In this document: positions 1-7,670 of the stretch, in pieces | Layout of the letters: every line of letters starts with the position of its first letter | How positions within the stretch are numbered: position 1 is the stretch's first letter | Source of the DNA: an uncultured bacterium | Lineage (GTDB): Bacteria > Cyanobacteriota > Vampirovibrionia > Gastranaerophilales > Gastranaerophilaceae | Assembly: GCA_900553895.1 (NCBI GenBank) | Contig: USFB01000005.1 | Location: 1 to 64,000 of the forward strand | Direction of reading: 5' to 3' | DNA: 64,000 nucleotides | Program-made: the position numbers and the translations under genes | Notes under the pieces: generated by a model | The model's database searches: none | Told to the model about the DNA's origin: nothing | The model's input: only the letters and a program-made list of their open reading frames with translations

Positions 1-286
1 GATGATAAGAGAATTTGGAAAACGAGCGGCAATCAACCAACCAATGCAAGGAACAGCGGCTGATTTGATGAAAATTGCAATGATAGACTTCTCAAAAAAA
101 TTAAAAGAACATAATTTGAAATCAAAAATGATAATACAGGTTCACGATGAACTTGTTGTTGAGGTTTTGAAAACAGAATTAGAAGAGGTTGTAAACTTGG
201 TAAAAGAGGCAATGGAATTAAATCAGCCATTGTCGGTACCTCTTGTTGTAGATGTTAATACAGGTGAATCATGGAAAGAACAATAA
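1..286 (+). CDS. polA: DNA polymerase I, C-terminal fragment (5' truncated by window edge)
   Basis: This is the last 94 residues of family A DNA polymerase; the reading frame is open to the left edge, so the gene begins outside the window. Two family signatures are visible: the RAAINQPMQGTAAD segment of the fingers (motif B region) and VHDELVVEV, which is motif C and carries the catalytic Asp of the palm. Pol I fills gaps and removes primers during replication and repair. The stop overlaps the start of the next gene by 16 bases, so the two are probably co-transcribed. Confidence 0.93.
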   Translation, partial: MIREFGKRAAINQPMQGTAADLMKIAMIDFSKKLKEHNLKSKMIIQVHDELVVEVLKTELEEVVNLVKEAMELNQPLSVPLVVDVNTGESWKEQ

Positions 287-693
287 AATTATTATTTACA
301 ACTTTATTAGTTTTGATGTTAGGTGCATCGAATGTTTGGGCGGAAGAATCAATGTCTTTAAGCACAATGGTAACCCCTCAAAATGTTGATTATAACTTGT
401 GTACAAGAAATTATATTCTAACACCGGAAAAATTATTTTATATGGCAATTGCGAGTATAAATGCAAACCGGTTTACGATAGATGAAATTCAGTCAAAAAC
501 GGGGTATATATTGTTTACAGCTGTGGGACGTCAATATTTGGCAAGTGTTGTAAAAGTTGATTCCAGCAAATCAATGCTTAGAATAACTCCAACAAGTAAT
601 AATTATTTCTTTGCTCCAGGAATTGTGTTGAATGTATTTAGATACATTGACTTGAACGGCGCAACTCCGGTTTACAATTTGACGAAAATATAG
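271..693 (+). CDS. Small secreted protein of unknown function
   Basis: The 140-residue product starts with a clear Sec signal peptide: MERTIK, then a hydrophobic stretch LLFTTLLVLMLG, then a likely cleavage site after VWA (about residue 24). The mature part is a compact, mostly beta-looking domain of about 115 residues with no motif I recognise. The ATG lies inside the last codons of polA, which suggests translational coupling. It is followed 14 bases later by the HlyD-type gene, so it may be a periplasmic accessory of that efflux operon, but only position supports this. Confidence 0.75.
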   Translation: MERTIKLLFTTLLVLMLGASNVWAEESMSLSTMVTPQNVDYNLCTRNYILTPEKLFYMAIASINANRFTIDEIQSKTGYILFTAVGRQYLASVVKVDSSKSMLRITPTSNNYFFAPGIVLNVFRYIDLNGATPVYNLTKI

Positions 694-707
694 GGAAGGT
701 TTCCAGT

Positions 708-1739
708 ATGAAATTTGTAGAAAGGCAATTCGCTTTTACTTTAGCCGAAGTTCTTATAATACTTGGTATTACAGCAGCTATACACGCAACTTTTTATCAA
801 TCAACAGACGATGCGTTTGTTGAAGGTCGTCTTGTTTCTGTCGCACCGCGTGTTGCAGCACCTGTTGTAAATTTATTAGTTGATGATAACCAAAACGTAA
901 AAGCAGGAACTTTGCTTGTTGAATTAGACCCAAAAGATTTTGAAGTTGCTTTAAATCAAGCAAATGCTAAACTTGAAGAAGCAAAGGCTGCTTTTAATAT
1001 GTCAACTAAAAAAGTTGATGAAAGTGCCTCTAAGGTAAATAAATCGTTTGAAGATATTTCTTCTGCAGAATCAAGGTTGGATTTTGCCCAAAAAGATTTT
1101 GCAAGATACAAAGATTTATACAAAGATGGAATTGTTTCTAAACAAGCTTATGAGAAAGCTAAAACAGCTTTAGATGTTGCAAAAGCTGATTATAATTCTG
1201 CTCAGGAACAAGCCGACGCTGCAAAACACGCATTGGAATCCGGAAAAGCTAAAGCAAAAGCGGATGAAGCGACTATTGAAAAATTGGAGGCCGAAGTTGA
1301 GCAAGCAAAATTGAATTTAAAATATACAAAAATTTATGCACCTCAAGACGGTATGGTTGCTGCAAGAAGCGTTGAAAAAGGTAATTATGTAAATGTCGGT
1401 CAACCGCTTATGAACATTGTCCCTGAGCAAGTTTGGGTTGTTGCAAATTTTAAGGAAATGCAAATTACACACATGCACGCAGGACAACCTGTAAAAGTAA
1501 AGGTTGATACTTATCCGAATAAGAGGTTTAAGGCACATGTAGACAGTATTCAAAGAGCAACAGGTGCAAAATCCAGCTTGTTCCCTCCTGAAAACGCTGT
1601 CGGCAGTTACGTTAAAATCGTTCAAAGAGTACCTGTAAAAATTGTGTTTGACGAAGATATCTCTCACTATAACATTGTTCCTGGTATGTCAGTAGTTCCA
1701 AAGGTTAGAATTAAAGATGGAAAACAAAAAGACAATTAA
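708..1739 (+). CDS. HlyD/EmrA-type membrane fusion protein of an efflux pump
   Basis: A 343-residue periplasmic adaptor that would link the MFS transporter encoded next to an outer-membrane exit duct. Visible order: N-terminal membrane segment (about residues 8-28), the STDDAFVEG motif typical of EmrA-type adaptors, a lipoyl-like half (VAPRVAAPV, VKAGTLLVELDP), a long Ala/Lys/Glu-rich coiled-coil hairpin (about 85-200), the second lipoyl half (YAPQDGMVAARSVEKGNYV) and a beta-barrel. The odd part is the membrane segment: QFAFTLAEVLIILG looks like a class III prepilin signal with Glu at mature position 5, instead of an ordinary signal anchor. The 3' end overlaps the transporter gene by 23 bases. 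A GGGAAGG ribosome site precedes the ATG. Confidence 0.88.
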   Translation: MKFVERQFAFTLAEVLIILGITAAIHATFYQSTDDAFVEGRLVSVAPRVAAPVVNLLVDDNQNVKAGTLLVELDPKDFEVALNQANAKLEEAKAAFNMSTKKVDESASKVNKSFEDISSAESRLDFAQKDFARYKDLYKDGIVSKQAYEKAKTALDVAKADYNSAQEQADAAKHALESGKAKAKADEATIEKLEAEVEQAKLNLKYTKIYAPQDGMVAARSVEKGNYVNVGQPLMNIVPEQVWVVANFKEMQITHMHAGQPVKVKVDTYPNKRFKAHVDSIQRATGAKSSLFPPENAVGSYVKIVQRVPVKIVFDEDISHYNIVPGMSVVPKVRIKDGKQKDN

Positions 1740-3261
1740 TCCTTTTATAGTTGCATTTGCGGTATTGTTACCATCGTTTTTAGCTTTGGCAGCTTCATCA
1801 GGAACAAATGTAAGTCAACCGCACATTGCCGGTTTTTTCGGTGCAACACAATATGAAGCAAATACCGTTATTACTTGTTATATAATTTCAGGCGGTTTGA
1901 TGTTGCCTGTTACAGGGTATTTGGTTCGGTTAATCGGGAAAAAATTACTTTTTTATTACAGTATTATAATTTTTGCACTGGGCTGTTTGTTGTGTATTCT
2001 TGCACCGAATTTGCAAGCCTTAATCTTAGCAAGAATTGTTCAAGGTATAGGAAGCGGTGCAATTCTGCCACTTTGCCAAGCTGTTTTGTTGGAAGTTTTC
2101 CCTCCTGAACAAAGAGGTGTCGCAATGGCATTATTTGGAGTTGCTGCTATGTTTTCACCGCTAGCAGGCCCGTTTGTCGGAGGTTATTTAACGGATAATT
2201 ATTCTTGGCAATGGATTTTTATAATTAATATTCCGCTTTCTTTATTATCTTTGCTTTTAATAAAACTTTTTGTAGCAGATGAAACTCCTGTTAAACAAAA
2301 ATATAATAAAAAATTTGATATTGTCGGGTATACTTCAATTGTAATCGCAATGGGATGCATGCAAGTTGTTTTGGATAAAGGCCAACAATACAATTGGTTT
2401 GACGAAACTTGGATTTGTTGGACAACAGGGGTTTGTATATTCTCGTTTGTATTCTTTTACGTATGGGAACTTGAATACAAGTATCCAGTAATTGATATTC
2501 GAGTCTTTAAAGACCGAAATTTTTTATTTGGAACGATTGCAAGCTCGTTTATTAACATAATTTTGTATTCAACATTGTTACTAGTTCCGATGTTTGTACA
2601 AAGCTTAATTGGTTACAGTCCTTCAATGTCGGGTTTAACTATGTTTCCAAGAGCAGTTGTTTGTTTGATAGGTTTAATAGTGGTTGGTGAAGTTTCAAAA
2701 TATGTCAACCAAAAACTATTGTCTTCTATTGGGTTTATAGTAATGGCTTGTGCACTTTTGATGCTCACGCAAATGAATCCGACATCTTCAATGGAAAGTA
2801 TAATTTTGCCGAATATTTTACTTTGTATTGGTGTTCCTATTGCGTTTGTGCCAATAACAGCCTTATCATTTCAAACTCTGCCTGCAAGCAAAAACGCGGA
2901 CGCTGCGTCCTTGCACGCTTTATTTAAGAATATTTTGACAGCAGTTTCAACATCAGCTTCCTCAACGTTTATCGCAAGAGTTTCGCAGGTGTATCAAAAT
3001 TATTATGTTGCAAATCTAGCACCGCATAATCCTTTGTTCTTAATAAAATTCAATGCTTTTAAGCACAAAATGATGACTTATTATCCGGCGGTTGTAGCTT
3101 CAAAGAAAGCAAACGGCTTGTTGTATAAGCAACTTTTAGCACAAGCTCGACTTGGTGCATTCTTTGATATTTTCACATTAATGGCACTTTTATCTTTAAG
3201 CGCAATTTTGATTATACTATTGCTTAAAAACAAACAAAAACGCCAAACAAAAAATAGCTAA
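1717..3261 (+). CDS. MFS drug:H+ antiporter, DHA2 (EmrB/QacA) type
   Basis: A 514-residue inner-membrane protein with about 14 hydrophobic segments, the usual size of DHA2 antiporters. Loop 2-3 has a motif A-like GYLVRLIGKK, helix 4 has LARIVQGIGSG, and helix 5 carries the antiporter motif C form SPLAGPFVGGYLTDNYSWQW. Together with the HlyD adaptor it should form an EmrAB-like tripartite exporter; the substrate cannot be read from sequence. The stop codon ends at 3261, the first base of the 57-bp attL repeat, so prophage insertion left the coding sequence intact but changed everything downstream of it. Confidence 0.92.
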   Translation: MENKKTINPFIVAFAVLLPSFLALAASSGTNVSQPHIAGFFGATQYEANTVITCYIISGGLMLPVTGYLVRLIGKKLLFYYSIIIFALGCLLCILAPNLQALILARIVQGIGSGAILPLCQAVLLEVFPPEQRGVAMALFGVAAMFSPLAGPFVGGYLTDNYSWQWIFIINIPLSLLSLLLIKLFVADETPVKQKYNKKFDIVGYTSIVIAMGCMQVVLDKGQQYNWFDETWICWTTGVCIFSFVFFYVWELEYKYPVIDIRVFKDRNFLFGTIASSFINIILYSTLLLVPMFVQSLIGYSPSMSGLTMFPRAVVCLIGLIVVGEVSKYVNQKLLSSIGFIVMACALLMLTQMNPTSSMESIILPNILLCIGVPIAFVPITALSFQTLPASKNADAASLHALFKNILTAVSTSASSTFIARVSQVYQNYYVANLAPHNPLFLIKFNAFKHKMMTYYPAVVASKKANGLLYKQLLAQARLGAFFDIFTLMALLSLSAILIILLLKNKQKRQTKNS

Positions 3262-3292
3262 AAAAAAGTTTGCCGTTTTGAAAATGGCAAAC
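3260..3292 (-). terminator. Intrinsic terminator hairpin inside attL (reads on the minus strand)
   Basis: GTTTGCC and GGCAAAC pair, extended inward by a G-T wobble and TTTT/AAAA. On the minus strand the hairpin is followed by eight T (complement of 3260-3267); on the plus strand no U-tract follows. It is the duplicated copy of the terminator of the leftward host AAA operon. Confidence 0.6.
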
Positions 3293-3317
3293 ATTAAATA
3301 AACACGAGGATATTAAG
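3261..3317. repeat. attL, 57-bp direct repeat with attR
   Basis: The 57 bases here recur without mismatch at 38813-38869, exactly 35,552 bp away, and the flanks differ on both sides. The repeat holds the inverted repeat GTTTGCC (3268-3274) / GGCAAAC (3286-3292). Its size and position beside a tyrosine integrase are what is expected of an att core plus shared flank. Confidence 0.93.
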
Positions 3318-3445
3318 TTTTAAGATTTGATGTTTTTGTTAAATGTATATAAAAATAAATAATAAGAAATAATAGTATTTGCTTGACTTATAGGGCTATT
3401 GTGTTTTATATTATTTTTGTTGGTTTTATATAATTTTATAAAATC

Positions 3446-3464
3446 AGTGTCGCAAAAGTGTCGC
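3446..3464 (+). promoter_or_regulatory. Paired direct repeats, probable integrase arm-type sites (left arm)
   Basis: AGTGTCGC occurs at 3446-3453 and 3457-3464, spaced 11 bp (one helical turn). The same doublet in the same orientation lies at 38736-38754 near attR (20 of 21 bases identical over the pair). Such paired short repeats inside both ends of a prophage are typical arm-binding sites of tyrosine integrases. The right-hand copy contains the GTG start codon of the integrase gene, so binding could also repress integrase expression. Confidence 0.55.
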
Positions 3465-4558
3465 AAAAAAAATATATGGTAAATTATTACAAAAGAGAAA
3501 ATAAAAACGGTACCTGCTATCAAGCAACTATAAGAATTAAAGGTTATAATATTTTAAGAAAAACCTTTAAGAAAAAATCTGATGCTCAAAATTGGGCTGA
3601 ACCAATAGAACAAGCTATGAAAAAAGGTACGTACATTGAAAACACTATTGTTATTGATACCAATGATTTTAGGCAGAATATAGTCCTTATGTCTGACTTG
3701 ATAACCTATTTTAAAGAAAATATTGCTCAAGAAAGGTATTCTTCACCTGAAAAATACGATGTCATGTTTGAATGGTGGATTGATAAAATCGGTTCAATAA
3801 AAGTGCGTGAACTTTCTGCATCAATGCTTTCTTCCTGTAAACAAATTCTAGCAACTGAAAAAATTACAAAAAAGGGTAAAGAAGTTGTGCGTGGAAATAA
3901 CACGATAAACAAATACCTAATGTGCATCTCTGCTATCTTAACCTATGCAGTTAAAGAGTTGGAGCTAATAAATGTTAATCCTATGTCCAAAATAAAGCTC
4001 ATGCAAAAACCGACCGGTAGAACTCGCTTTTTGTCTGATGCTGAAATAGAGAAATTAAAAGCTGTATGCAAAGAACATTCAGATATGTTACACCTGTTCT
4101 TTTTATTACTTCTGAAAACAGGTGGCAGGTTTAATGAAGTTCGGCATTTAGAAATTAAAGATGTTGATTACTCCAATAACAAAGTTTATTTTATAGACAC
4201 AAAAAACAAAACGCATAGAGGGGTACATGTTGATAAAAACACTCTCGCTCTATTATCTGAATATCTTGAAAAGAATAATATCAATGATGGTTACATATTT
4301 TCTTCTATCAAAAGAGGAGTTGAACTCTGTGATATGAAAGGAATTATGGAGCAGGCAATAAGAAAAGCAGGAATACAGGATTTTCATATTCATGATATAC
4401 GGCACACAACGGCTTCAATCCTCGCTCGCAATGGTGCAAGTTTATTAGAAATTGCTGAAATTTTAGGGCAGAAATCACTTACTGTAGCTCGTAGGTATTC
4501 GCATCTAACTATAAAACATACAGAAGAATTGTTATCTTCCATTATGGATAAATATTAA
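3458..4558 (+). CDS. int: Phage tyrosine integrase
   Basis: A 366-residue tyrosine recombinase that would catalyse integration and excision at the 57-bp att core. The N-terminus is a small arm-binding domain (about 1-45), then a SAM-like core-binding domain (about 70-180) and the catalytic domain. Catalytic residues visible: R224 in TGGRFNEV, H312 and R315 in HDIRHT, and Y347 in RRYSHL; the usual second His of LGH is Gln (ILGQKS). The GTG start overlaps an arm-type repeat and has no good ribosome site. An ATG at 3476 would give MVNYYKRENK and is a serious alternative. The 3' end overlaps the convergent excisionase-like gene by 4 bases. Confidence 0.93.
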   Translation: MSQKKYMVNYYKRENKNGTCYQATIRIKGYNILRKTFKKKSDAQNWAEPIEQAMKKGTYIENTIVIDTNDFRQNIVLMSDLITYFKENIAQERYSSPEKYDVMFEWWIDKIGSIKVRELSASMLSSCKQILATEKITKKGKEVVRGNNTINKYLMCISAILTYAVKELELINVNPMSKIKLMQKPTGRTRFLSDAEIEKLKAVCKEHSDMLHLFFLLLLKTGGRFNEVRHLEIKDVDYSNNKVYFIDTKNKTHRGVHVDKNTLALLSEYLEKNNINDGYIFSSIKRGVELCDMKGIMEQAIRKAGIQDFHIHDIRHTTASILARNGASLLEIAEILGQKSLTVARRYSHLTIKHTEELLSSIMDKY

Positions 4559-4884
4559 GCTGTCTGCATATTTCGGTTTCTCAACCAATTCAAAACCTCA
4601 TTCTCATCAAGTAGAATTCTTTTGCCGTTCTGAACAACACATTTATTAAAATCATCTGTGTTGTGAAAATGTAACTGTCTTAAACTACTAACTTTTGGAT
4701 AATCGTGGTAATCATTCCATTTTGCAAGTGGAATAAGTCTGCTTTCTTTTACTGCGGGTGTAAGCATTTTTTCTAAACTCAAGATTTCTAATATGAAATA
4801 TTTGAAATCTTTACCAAATTTTTTTGTTCCTTCTTTGATTTTATTCTCAATTGCTTCTTGTATTTCTTCTTTATCTAATTGCAT
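4555..4884 (-). CDS. Probable excisionase / recombination directionality factor
   Basis: A 109-residue protein, last gene of the leftward early operon and tail-to-tail with the integrase gene. The C-terminal half has the layout of a winged-helix excisionase: a helix around VSSLRQLHFHNTD, then VVQNGKRILLDENEVLNWL, the wing and final helix. The N-terminal half is a charged helix (KEEIQEAIENKIKEG). In temperate phages the gene next to int is very often xis, which supports the call; without a profile search it stays probable. Confidence 0.55.
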   Translation of the reverse strand: MQLDKEEIQEAIENKIKEGTKKFGKDFKYFILEILSLEKMLTPAVKESRLIPLAKWNDYHDYPKVSSLRQLHFHNTDDFNKCVVQNGKRILLDENEVLNWLRNRNMQTA

Positions 4885-4897
4885 TGTTTAAAAACTC

Positions 4898-5239
4898 CTA
4901 TTGCTCTTGTGCATATTGTCTGCAACGTTTCATTAGTAAGCTTTGCTCCAAAGCTTTTCCTATTGGTTCATCAAGTGAGTAAAAAGTCCATCCACCAAAA
5001 ATGCCAACGGTAAACTTAGAGCCGACCGCAAGGCGGAATCTTTTCTCAAAATACTTTGTCAACATAGAACTTAATTCTCTCCAAGTAATATACTTGTATT
5101 TTTGCAAAATTTCTTCTTCTGTCAATTTAGTTACTTCTACCAATTCGACAATCTGTTCAGATAAAGTTTCCAATCCGGTAATATCGATTTTTATTGTTTG
5201 TACTTGATTATTTACATTCTTTGATTTCTTTAACATCAT
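4898..5239 (-). CDS. Phage early protein of unknown function (113 aa)
   Basis: No family recognised. The N-terminus is polar (LKKSKNVNNQVQ), followed by a helix rich in Glu and Leu (LSEQIVELVEVTKLTEEEI), and a C-terminal part with FEKRFRLAVGSK and GGWTFYSLDEPIG. It sits 13 bases upstream of the excisionase-like gene and one base downstream of a small Cys-rich gene, so it belongs to the same leftward transcript. Start: the first two codons are both ATG, preceded by AGAAAGGTAA, so initiation at either is possible. Confidence 0.65.
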   Translation of the reverse strand: MMLKKSKNVNNQVQTIKIDITGLETLSEQIVELVEVTKLTEEEILQKYKYITWRELSSMLTKYFEKRFRLAVGSKFTVGIFGGWTFYSLDEPIGKALEQSLLMKRCRQYAQEQ

Positions 5240-5416
5240 TTACCTTTCTTTTGATTTGTTCAATTCTCTTTTCCACTTTTTGTAATAACAGTTCGGATTC
5301 TCGCTACAATATGAACTTGCAACATTAACCGGTTTGCCATCTATAAGTCCATGTGCAAGGTTGTTGCACATACAACGTATTACACCGTTTATTTTTTTAG
5401 CAAATTCACAAGTCAT
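5240..5416 (-). CDS. Small Cys-rich phage protein (58 aa)
   Basis: An open frame of 58 codons fills the space between two annotated early genes, overlapping the upstream gene by 11 bases and ending one base before the next ATG. The product MTCEFAKKIN... has six Cys, including CMC and the segment CSENPNCYYKKWKRE. The latter resembles CSQRPNCYFKQLKRKE in the neighbouring 130-residue protein, so the two share a small, possibly metal-binding, module. Function unknown. The tight packing and shared motif argue that it is real despite its size. Confidence 0.6.
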   Translation of the reverse strand: MTCEFAKKINGVIRCMCNNLAHGLIDGKPVNVASSYCSENPNCYYKKWKRELNKSKER

Positions 5417-5798
5417 AATGATGACTGTCCTTTGCTTTGTTGATAATTTCTAAAATATCGTAAGCACCTGTATTAGAAGTGAGTTTATCACTTTTATCAA
5501 AATCGCTATTATCTCGTACGTAATTTTCAATCTCATCAAGTACGGTACTTAATTTTTCAATAATAGGGAATTTTATTTCAGCACTTGATATGACTGCTTT
5601 TGCGAAATCGCTTGCTTGTAGAGCTGCTTTTAATTGTTGACACTCTTGCTCTTTGCGTTTGAGTTGTTTGAAGTAGCAGTTCGGTCTTTGTGAACAATCG
5701 CATCCTAATCTACATTCCATATCAATACCAAAAATACTGCGTTTTGCATTTCCGCATTTATAAACATTCACACCGTCAATAATTATTTCTTCTGCCAT
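5406..5798 (-). CDS. Phage protein with Cys-rich N-terminus and coiled coil (130 aa)
   Basis: The N-terminal third has five Cys in a pattern suggesting a zinc site (YKCGNAK, MECRLGCDCSQRPNCYF). It is followed by a Lys/Glu/Gln-rich helix (KQLKRKEQECQQLKAALQ) typical of a short coiled coil, and a helical C-terminus. This layout, a Cys cluster running into KQLKRKEQEC, is common among gut-phage hypothetical proteins, but I know of no assigned function. It starts at the last base of the 72-residue gene upstream (one-base overlap). Confidence 0.7.
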   Translation of the reverse strand: MAEEIIIDGVNVYKCGNAKRSIFGIDMECRLGCDCSQRPNCYFKQLKRKEQECQQLKAALQASDFAKAVISSAEIKFPIIEKLSTVLDEIENYVRDNSDFDKSDKLTSNTGAYDILEIINKAKDSHHYDL

Positions 5799-6016
5799 TA
5801 ATTTATCCTCACCGCAGTTATACCACCTTTATATCCATGTTCAAATATAAATAACCTATATGTTCCTTCTGTTGTTGTCACCTTTGTCGTTGCTATACCG
5901 TTGTCAATATATGTGCAAGGATTAATAATAACCTTTTCACTTGCAAATGCTATTAATCCGTTAAGCAATATGCCTATTACAATTCCAAATATTATATTTT
6001 TCCGTTCTTTGTTCAT
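5798..6016 (-). CDS. Small single-pass membrane or exported phage protein (72 aa)
   Basis: Begins MNKERKN followed by a hydrophobic segment IIFGIVIGILLNGLIAF, either a signal anchor or a signal peptide cut after AFA. The short remainder has one Cys and a beta-looking tail (TYRLFIFEHGYKGG). No family recognised. Position within a chain of genes overlapping by one base suggests strict co-expression. A role in altering the host envelope during lysogeny is only a guess. Confidence 0.6.
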   Translation of the reverse strand: MNKERKNIIFGIVIGILLNGLIAFASEKVIINPCTYIDNGIATTKVTTTEGTYRLFIFEHGYKGGITAVRIN

Positions 6017-6411
6017 TATTCATTATCCTTTAATAGTTCAGGGTTTTCGTAGATGTTGCCGATTACTTCAGAGTTTTTGTGACAATTAATTAAAGCACCA
6101 CCAACAAAGGCTCCTTGTACAATTTGAGCGTTCGAAACGTCCCATATTGTAGAAACACATTTAACAATGCCAATTCTATAAGAATTACCAAAACGAAATT
6201 TTAAAATGTCACTCTCATAAATCAGTTTGCCGTTTTTATCTTTTAAGCCTGAACAAAAATTTATTTCGTGGTATTGTGGGTCAATATTGGTAACTCTTGT
6301 GAACTTAGGATTGGTTATAATGTATCGTTCTTTATTAGTTATGCAAATTTCGCCTTTTTCCCACTCTTGGTTTGTTTTGCACCATACTCTGAACTTAAAT
6401 CTATCTTGCAT
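6016..6411 (-). CDS. YopX family phage protein
   Basis: A 131-residue protein with the layout of the YopX family, small proteins common in Firmicutes and gut phages and of unknown biochemical role. Recognisable landmarks: KFRVWCK at the N-terminus, the central FCSGLKDKNGKLIYESDIL and the C-terminal EVIGNIYENPELL. Length is about normal for the family. It overlaps its neighbours by one base on each side. Confidence 0.85.
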   Translation of the reverse strand: MQDRFKFRVWCKTNQEWEKGEICITNKERYIITNPKFTRVTNIDPQYHEINFCSGLKDKNGKLIYESDILKFRFGNSYRIGIVKCVSTIWDVSNAQIVQGAFVGGALINCHKNSEVIGNIYENPELLKDNE

Positions 6412-6989
6412 TATTCGCCGTCCTTATCTTTTAAAAAATCTTCAATATCTTCGGTCCAGCTTTCTAATGAACAGACGCTACTTTCTATATCACGACAGAT
6501 AGCACGCAAATCACTTCTTAAATTATCAATTCTCACAGAGTAATTAGTATCGTCTACAAAATCAACCAACAAATCATCTTCATAAACTTTTATTGTCGTA
6601 GTTTTTTCTTCGTTAGAATTGTGCGTATTAACAGATTCCATTAGCTTTTCTTTTGTTATAGTATCGCTTAGCGGATAAACCTCATAGCGGGTGTATTTCT
6701 GGGTATTTTTATCTACATAAACGCATAAGATTTTTTCACATTCTTGTGCGGCATCATAAGTCTGTTCAAAAATATCCGGCTTACAAGGATAAAATTCCCC
6801 CTTAATACCTTTTATAATAAAGTCGCCAACACTTGCTGTCATTGTTCCTTCTAGTGTGTTGATTTTAAAATCATCATCAGCATTAATATTAATAGTTAGT
6901 GATTCACCCAAAAACTTTAATACTTCTTCTGTGTTTTTGCCGTTCCATTGGATAGCATCAATTGTTACAGGTTTCTTTTTGAATTTCAT
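6411..6989 (-). CDS. Phage protein with PGDYG-like N-terminal domain
   Basis: The first about 80 residues follow a common phage pattern: KKKPVTIDAIQWNG, then NTLEGTMTASVGDFIIKG and GEFYPCKPDIFEQTY. This matches the small PGDYG-type domain found in many phage early regions, whose function is unknown. Residues 80-192 look unrelated: an acidic region with KVYEDDLLVDFVDD and a helical Cys/Trp-containing tail, perhaps a second domain or a fusion. The upstream AAAGGAG ribosome site is strong. Confidence 0.7.
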   Translation of the reverse strand: MKFKKKPVTIDAIQWNGKNTEEVLKFLGESLTININADDDFKINTLEGTMTASVGDFIIKGIKGEFYPCKPDIFEQTYDAAQECEKILCVYVDKNTQKYTRYEVYPLSDTITKEKLMESVNTHNSNEEKTTTIKVYEDDLLVDFVDDTNYSVRIDNLRSDLRAICRDIESSVCSLESWTEDIEDFLKDKDGE

Positions 6990-7027
6990 TTTAATTCTCC
7001 TTTCGTTATCTACTGCCGTCCTGCCAC

Positions 7028-7049
7028 GGAGAGGAAATAAATCCTCTCC
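7028..7049. repeat. 8-bp inverted repeat with 6-base loop between early genes
   Basis: GGAGAGGA (7028-7035) and TCCTCTCC (7042-7049) are perfectly complementary around AATAAA. There is no T-tract on either strand, so it is more likely an RNA processing or stability hairpin within the leftward transcript than a terminator. It lies about 40 bases upstream of the PGDYG-like gene. Confidence 0.5.
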
Positions 7050-7060
7050 GGCGACTGCGC

Positions 7061-7168
7061 CTAAACACTTTTTACGAGTAGTGTTTTCGCATTTATTTCT
7101 CGGTTGGGTTCTGACCGCTTGCTCGGTCGTTCGCTTTCGGTTGTTGCTTCCGCCGTTTCTTCTTGCAT
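7061..7168 (-). CDS. Candidate small phage ORF (35 aa)
   Basis: Thirty-five codons starting MQEETAEATT, preceded at good distance by GAGGTGA, in a gap between two early genes that is richer in G and C than its surroundings. The product is very polar (Glu, Arg, Ser, Thr). Just downstream (7028-7049) lies a GGAGAGGA / TCCTCTCC inverted repeat between this frame and the next gene. A structured RNA leader for the next gene is an alternative explanation of the region. Confidence 0.4.
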   Translation of the reverse strand: MQEETAEATTESERPSKRSEPNREINAKTLLVKSV

Positions 7169-7214
7169 TTTGAAATCACCTCAGAAAAACAGTAAAACAA
7201 TGGGGATTGCCGGA

Positions 7215-7592
7215 TTAAGAATTTGCAAAAAATGGTGTTTTTTGGGTGTCATTTATTGCAGATTCGATATTTTCTAAATATTTTGTTTCCAAATTAGAAA
7301 ATGTTAGGCGACTTTTTGTCAAAGCTTTGAATACGGTTAAAGATTCTTCTAAAGATTGAAGTGCGACTTGATAATTCCACAACTGTTCCCTATAGTACAT
7401 TTCTACAAGTTGTGCGTTACGGTTTTTTCCAAAAATTCCCAGTTTAGAATAAATATTTGTAAAATGAGTGATAACAGTTGTTAATGATATAAATAATTCA
7501 TCTGCGATTTCATATTTTGTCTTAAGCTGTAAAAGTTTTTTGCATATTGCTTTTTCTTGCTCTGTTAGAGTATTAAATTTATCTTTGAACAT
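7215..7592 (-). CDS. LuxR-type helix-turn-helix regulator of the phage early operon
   Basis: A 125-residue protein whose first 60 residues match a LuxR/FixJ C-terminal HTH: LTEQEKAICKKLL, then EIADELFISLTTVITHFTN and IYSKLGIFGKNR. There is no receiver or autoinducer domain; the remaining residues are a helical tail. It is thus a stand-alone DNA-binding protein, likely a regulator of phage genes. Its target is unknown. Confidence 0.8.
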   Translation of the reverse strand: MFKDKFNTLTEQEKAICKKLLQLKTKYEIADELFISLTTVITHFTNIYSKLGIFGKNRNAQLVEMYYREQLWNYQVALQSLEESLTVFKALTKSRLTFSNLETKYLENIESAINDTQKTPFFANS

Positions 7593-7670
7593 TTTTTTGC
7601 TCCTTATATATCTTGAAAGAAATGAGAGGATTGAGTCGCGAATCCTCTCATACTGAAAAAGGGAAGAAGC

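Noticed and set aside
3261..3317. tRNA or tmRNA gene as phage attachment site
   Set aside because: The 57 bases cannot fold as a tRNA 3' half and contain no TTCGA-type loop; they hold a terminator hairpin between convergent genes instead.
7000..7214. tRNA or large structured RNA in the GC-richer gap of the early operon
   Set aside because: No cloverleaf can be drawn; the region is explained by a 35-codon frame with a ribosome site and one simple hairpin.
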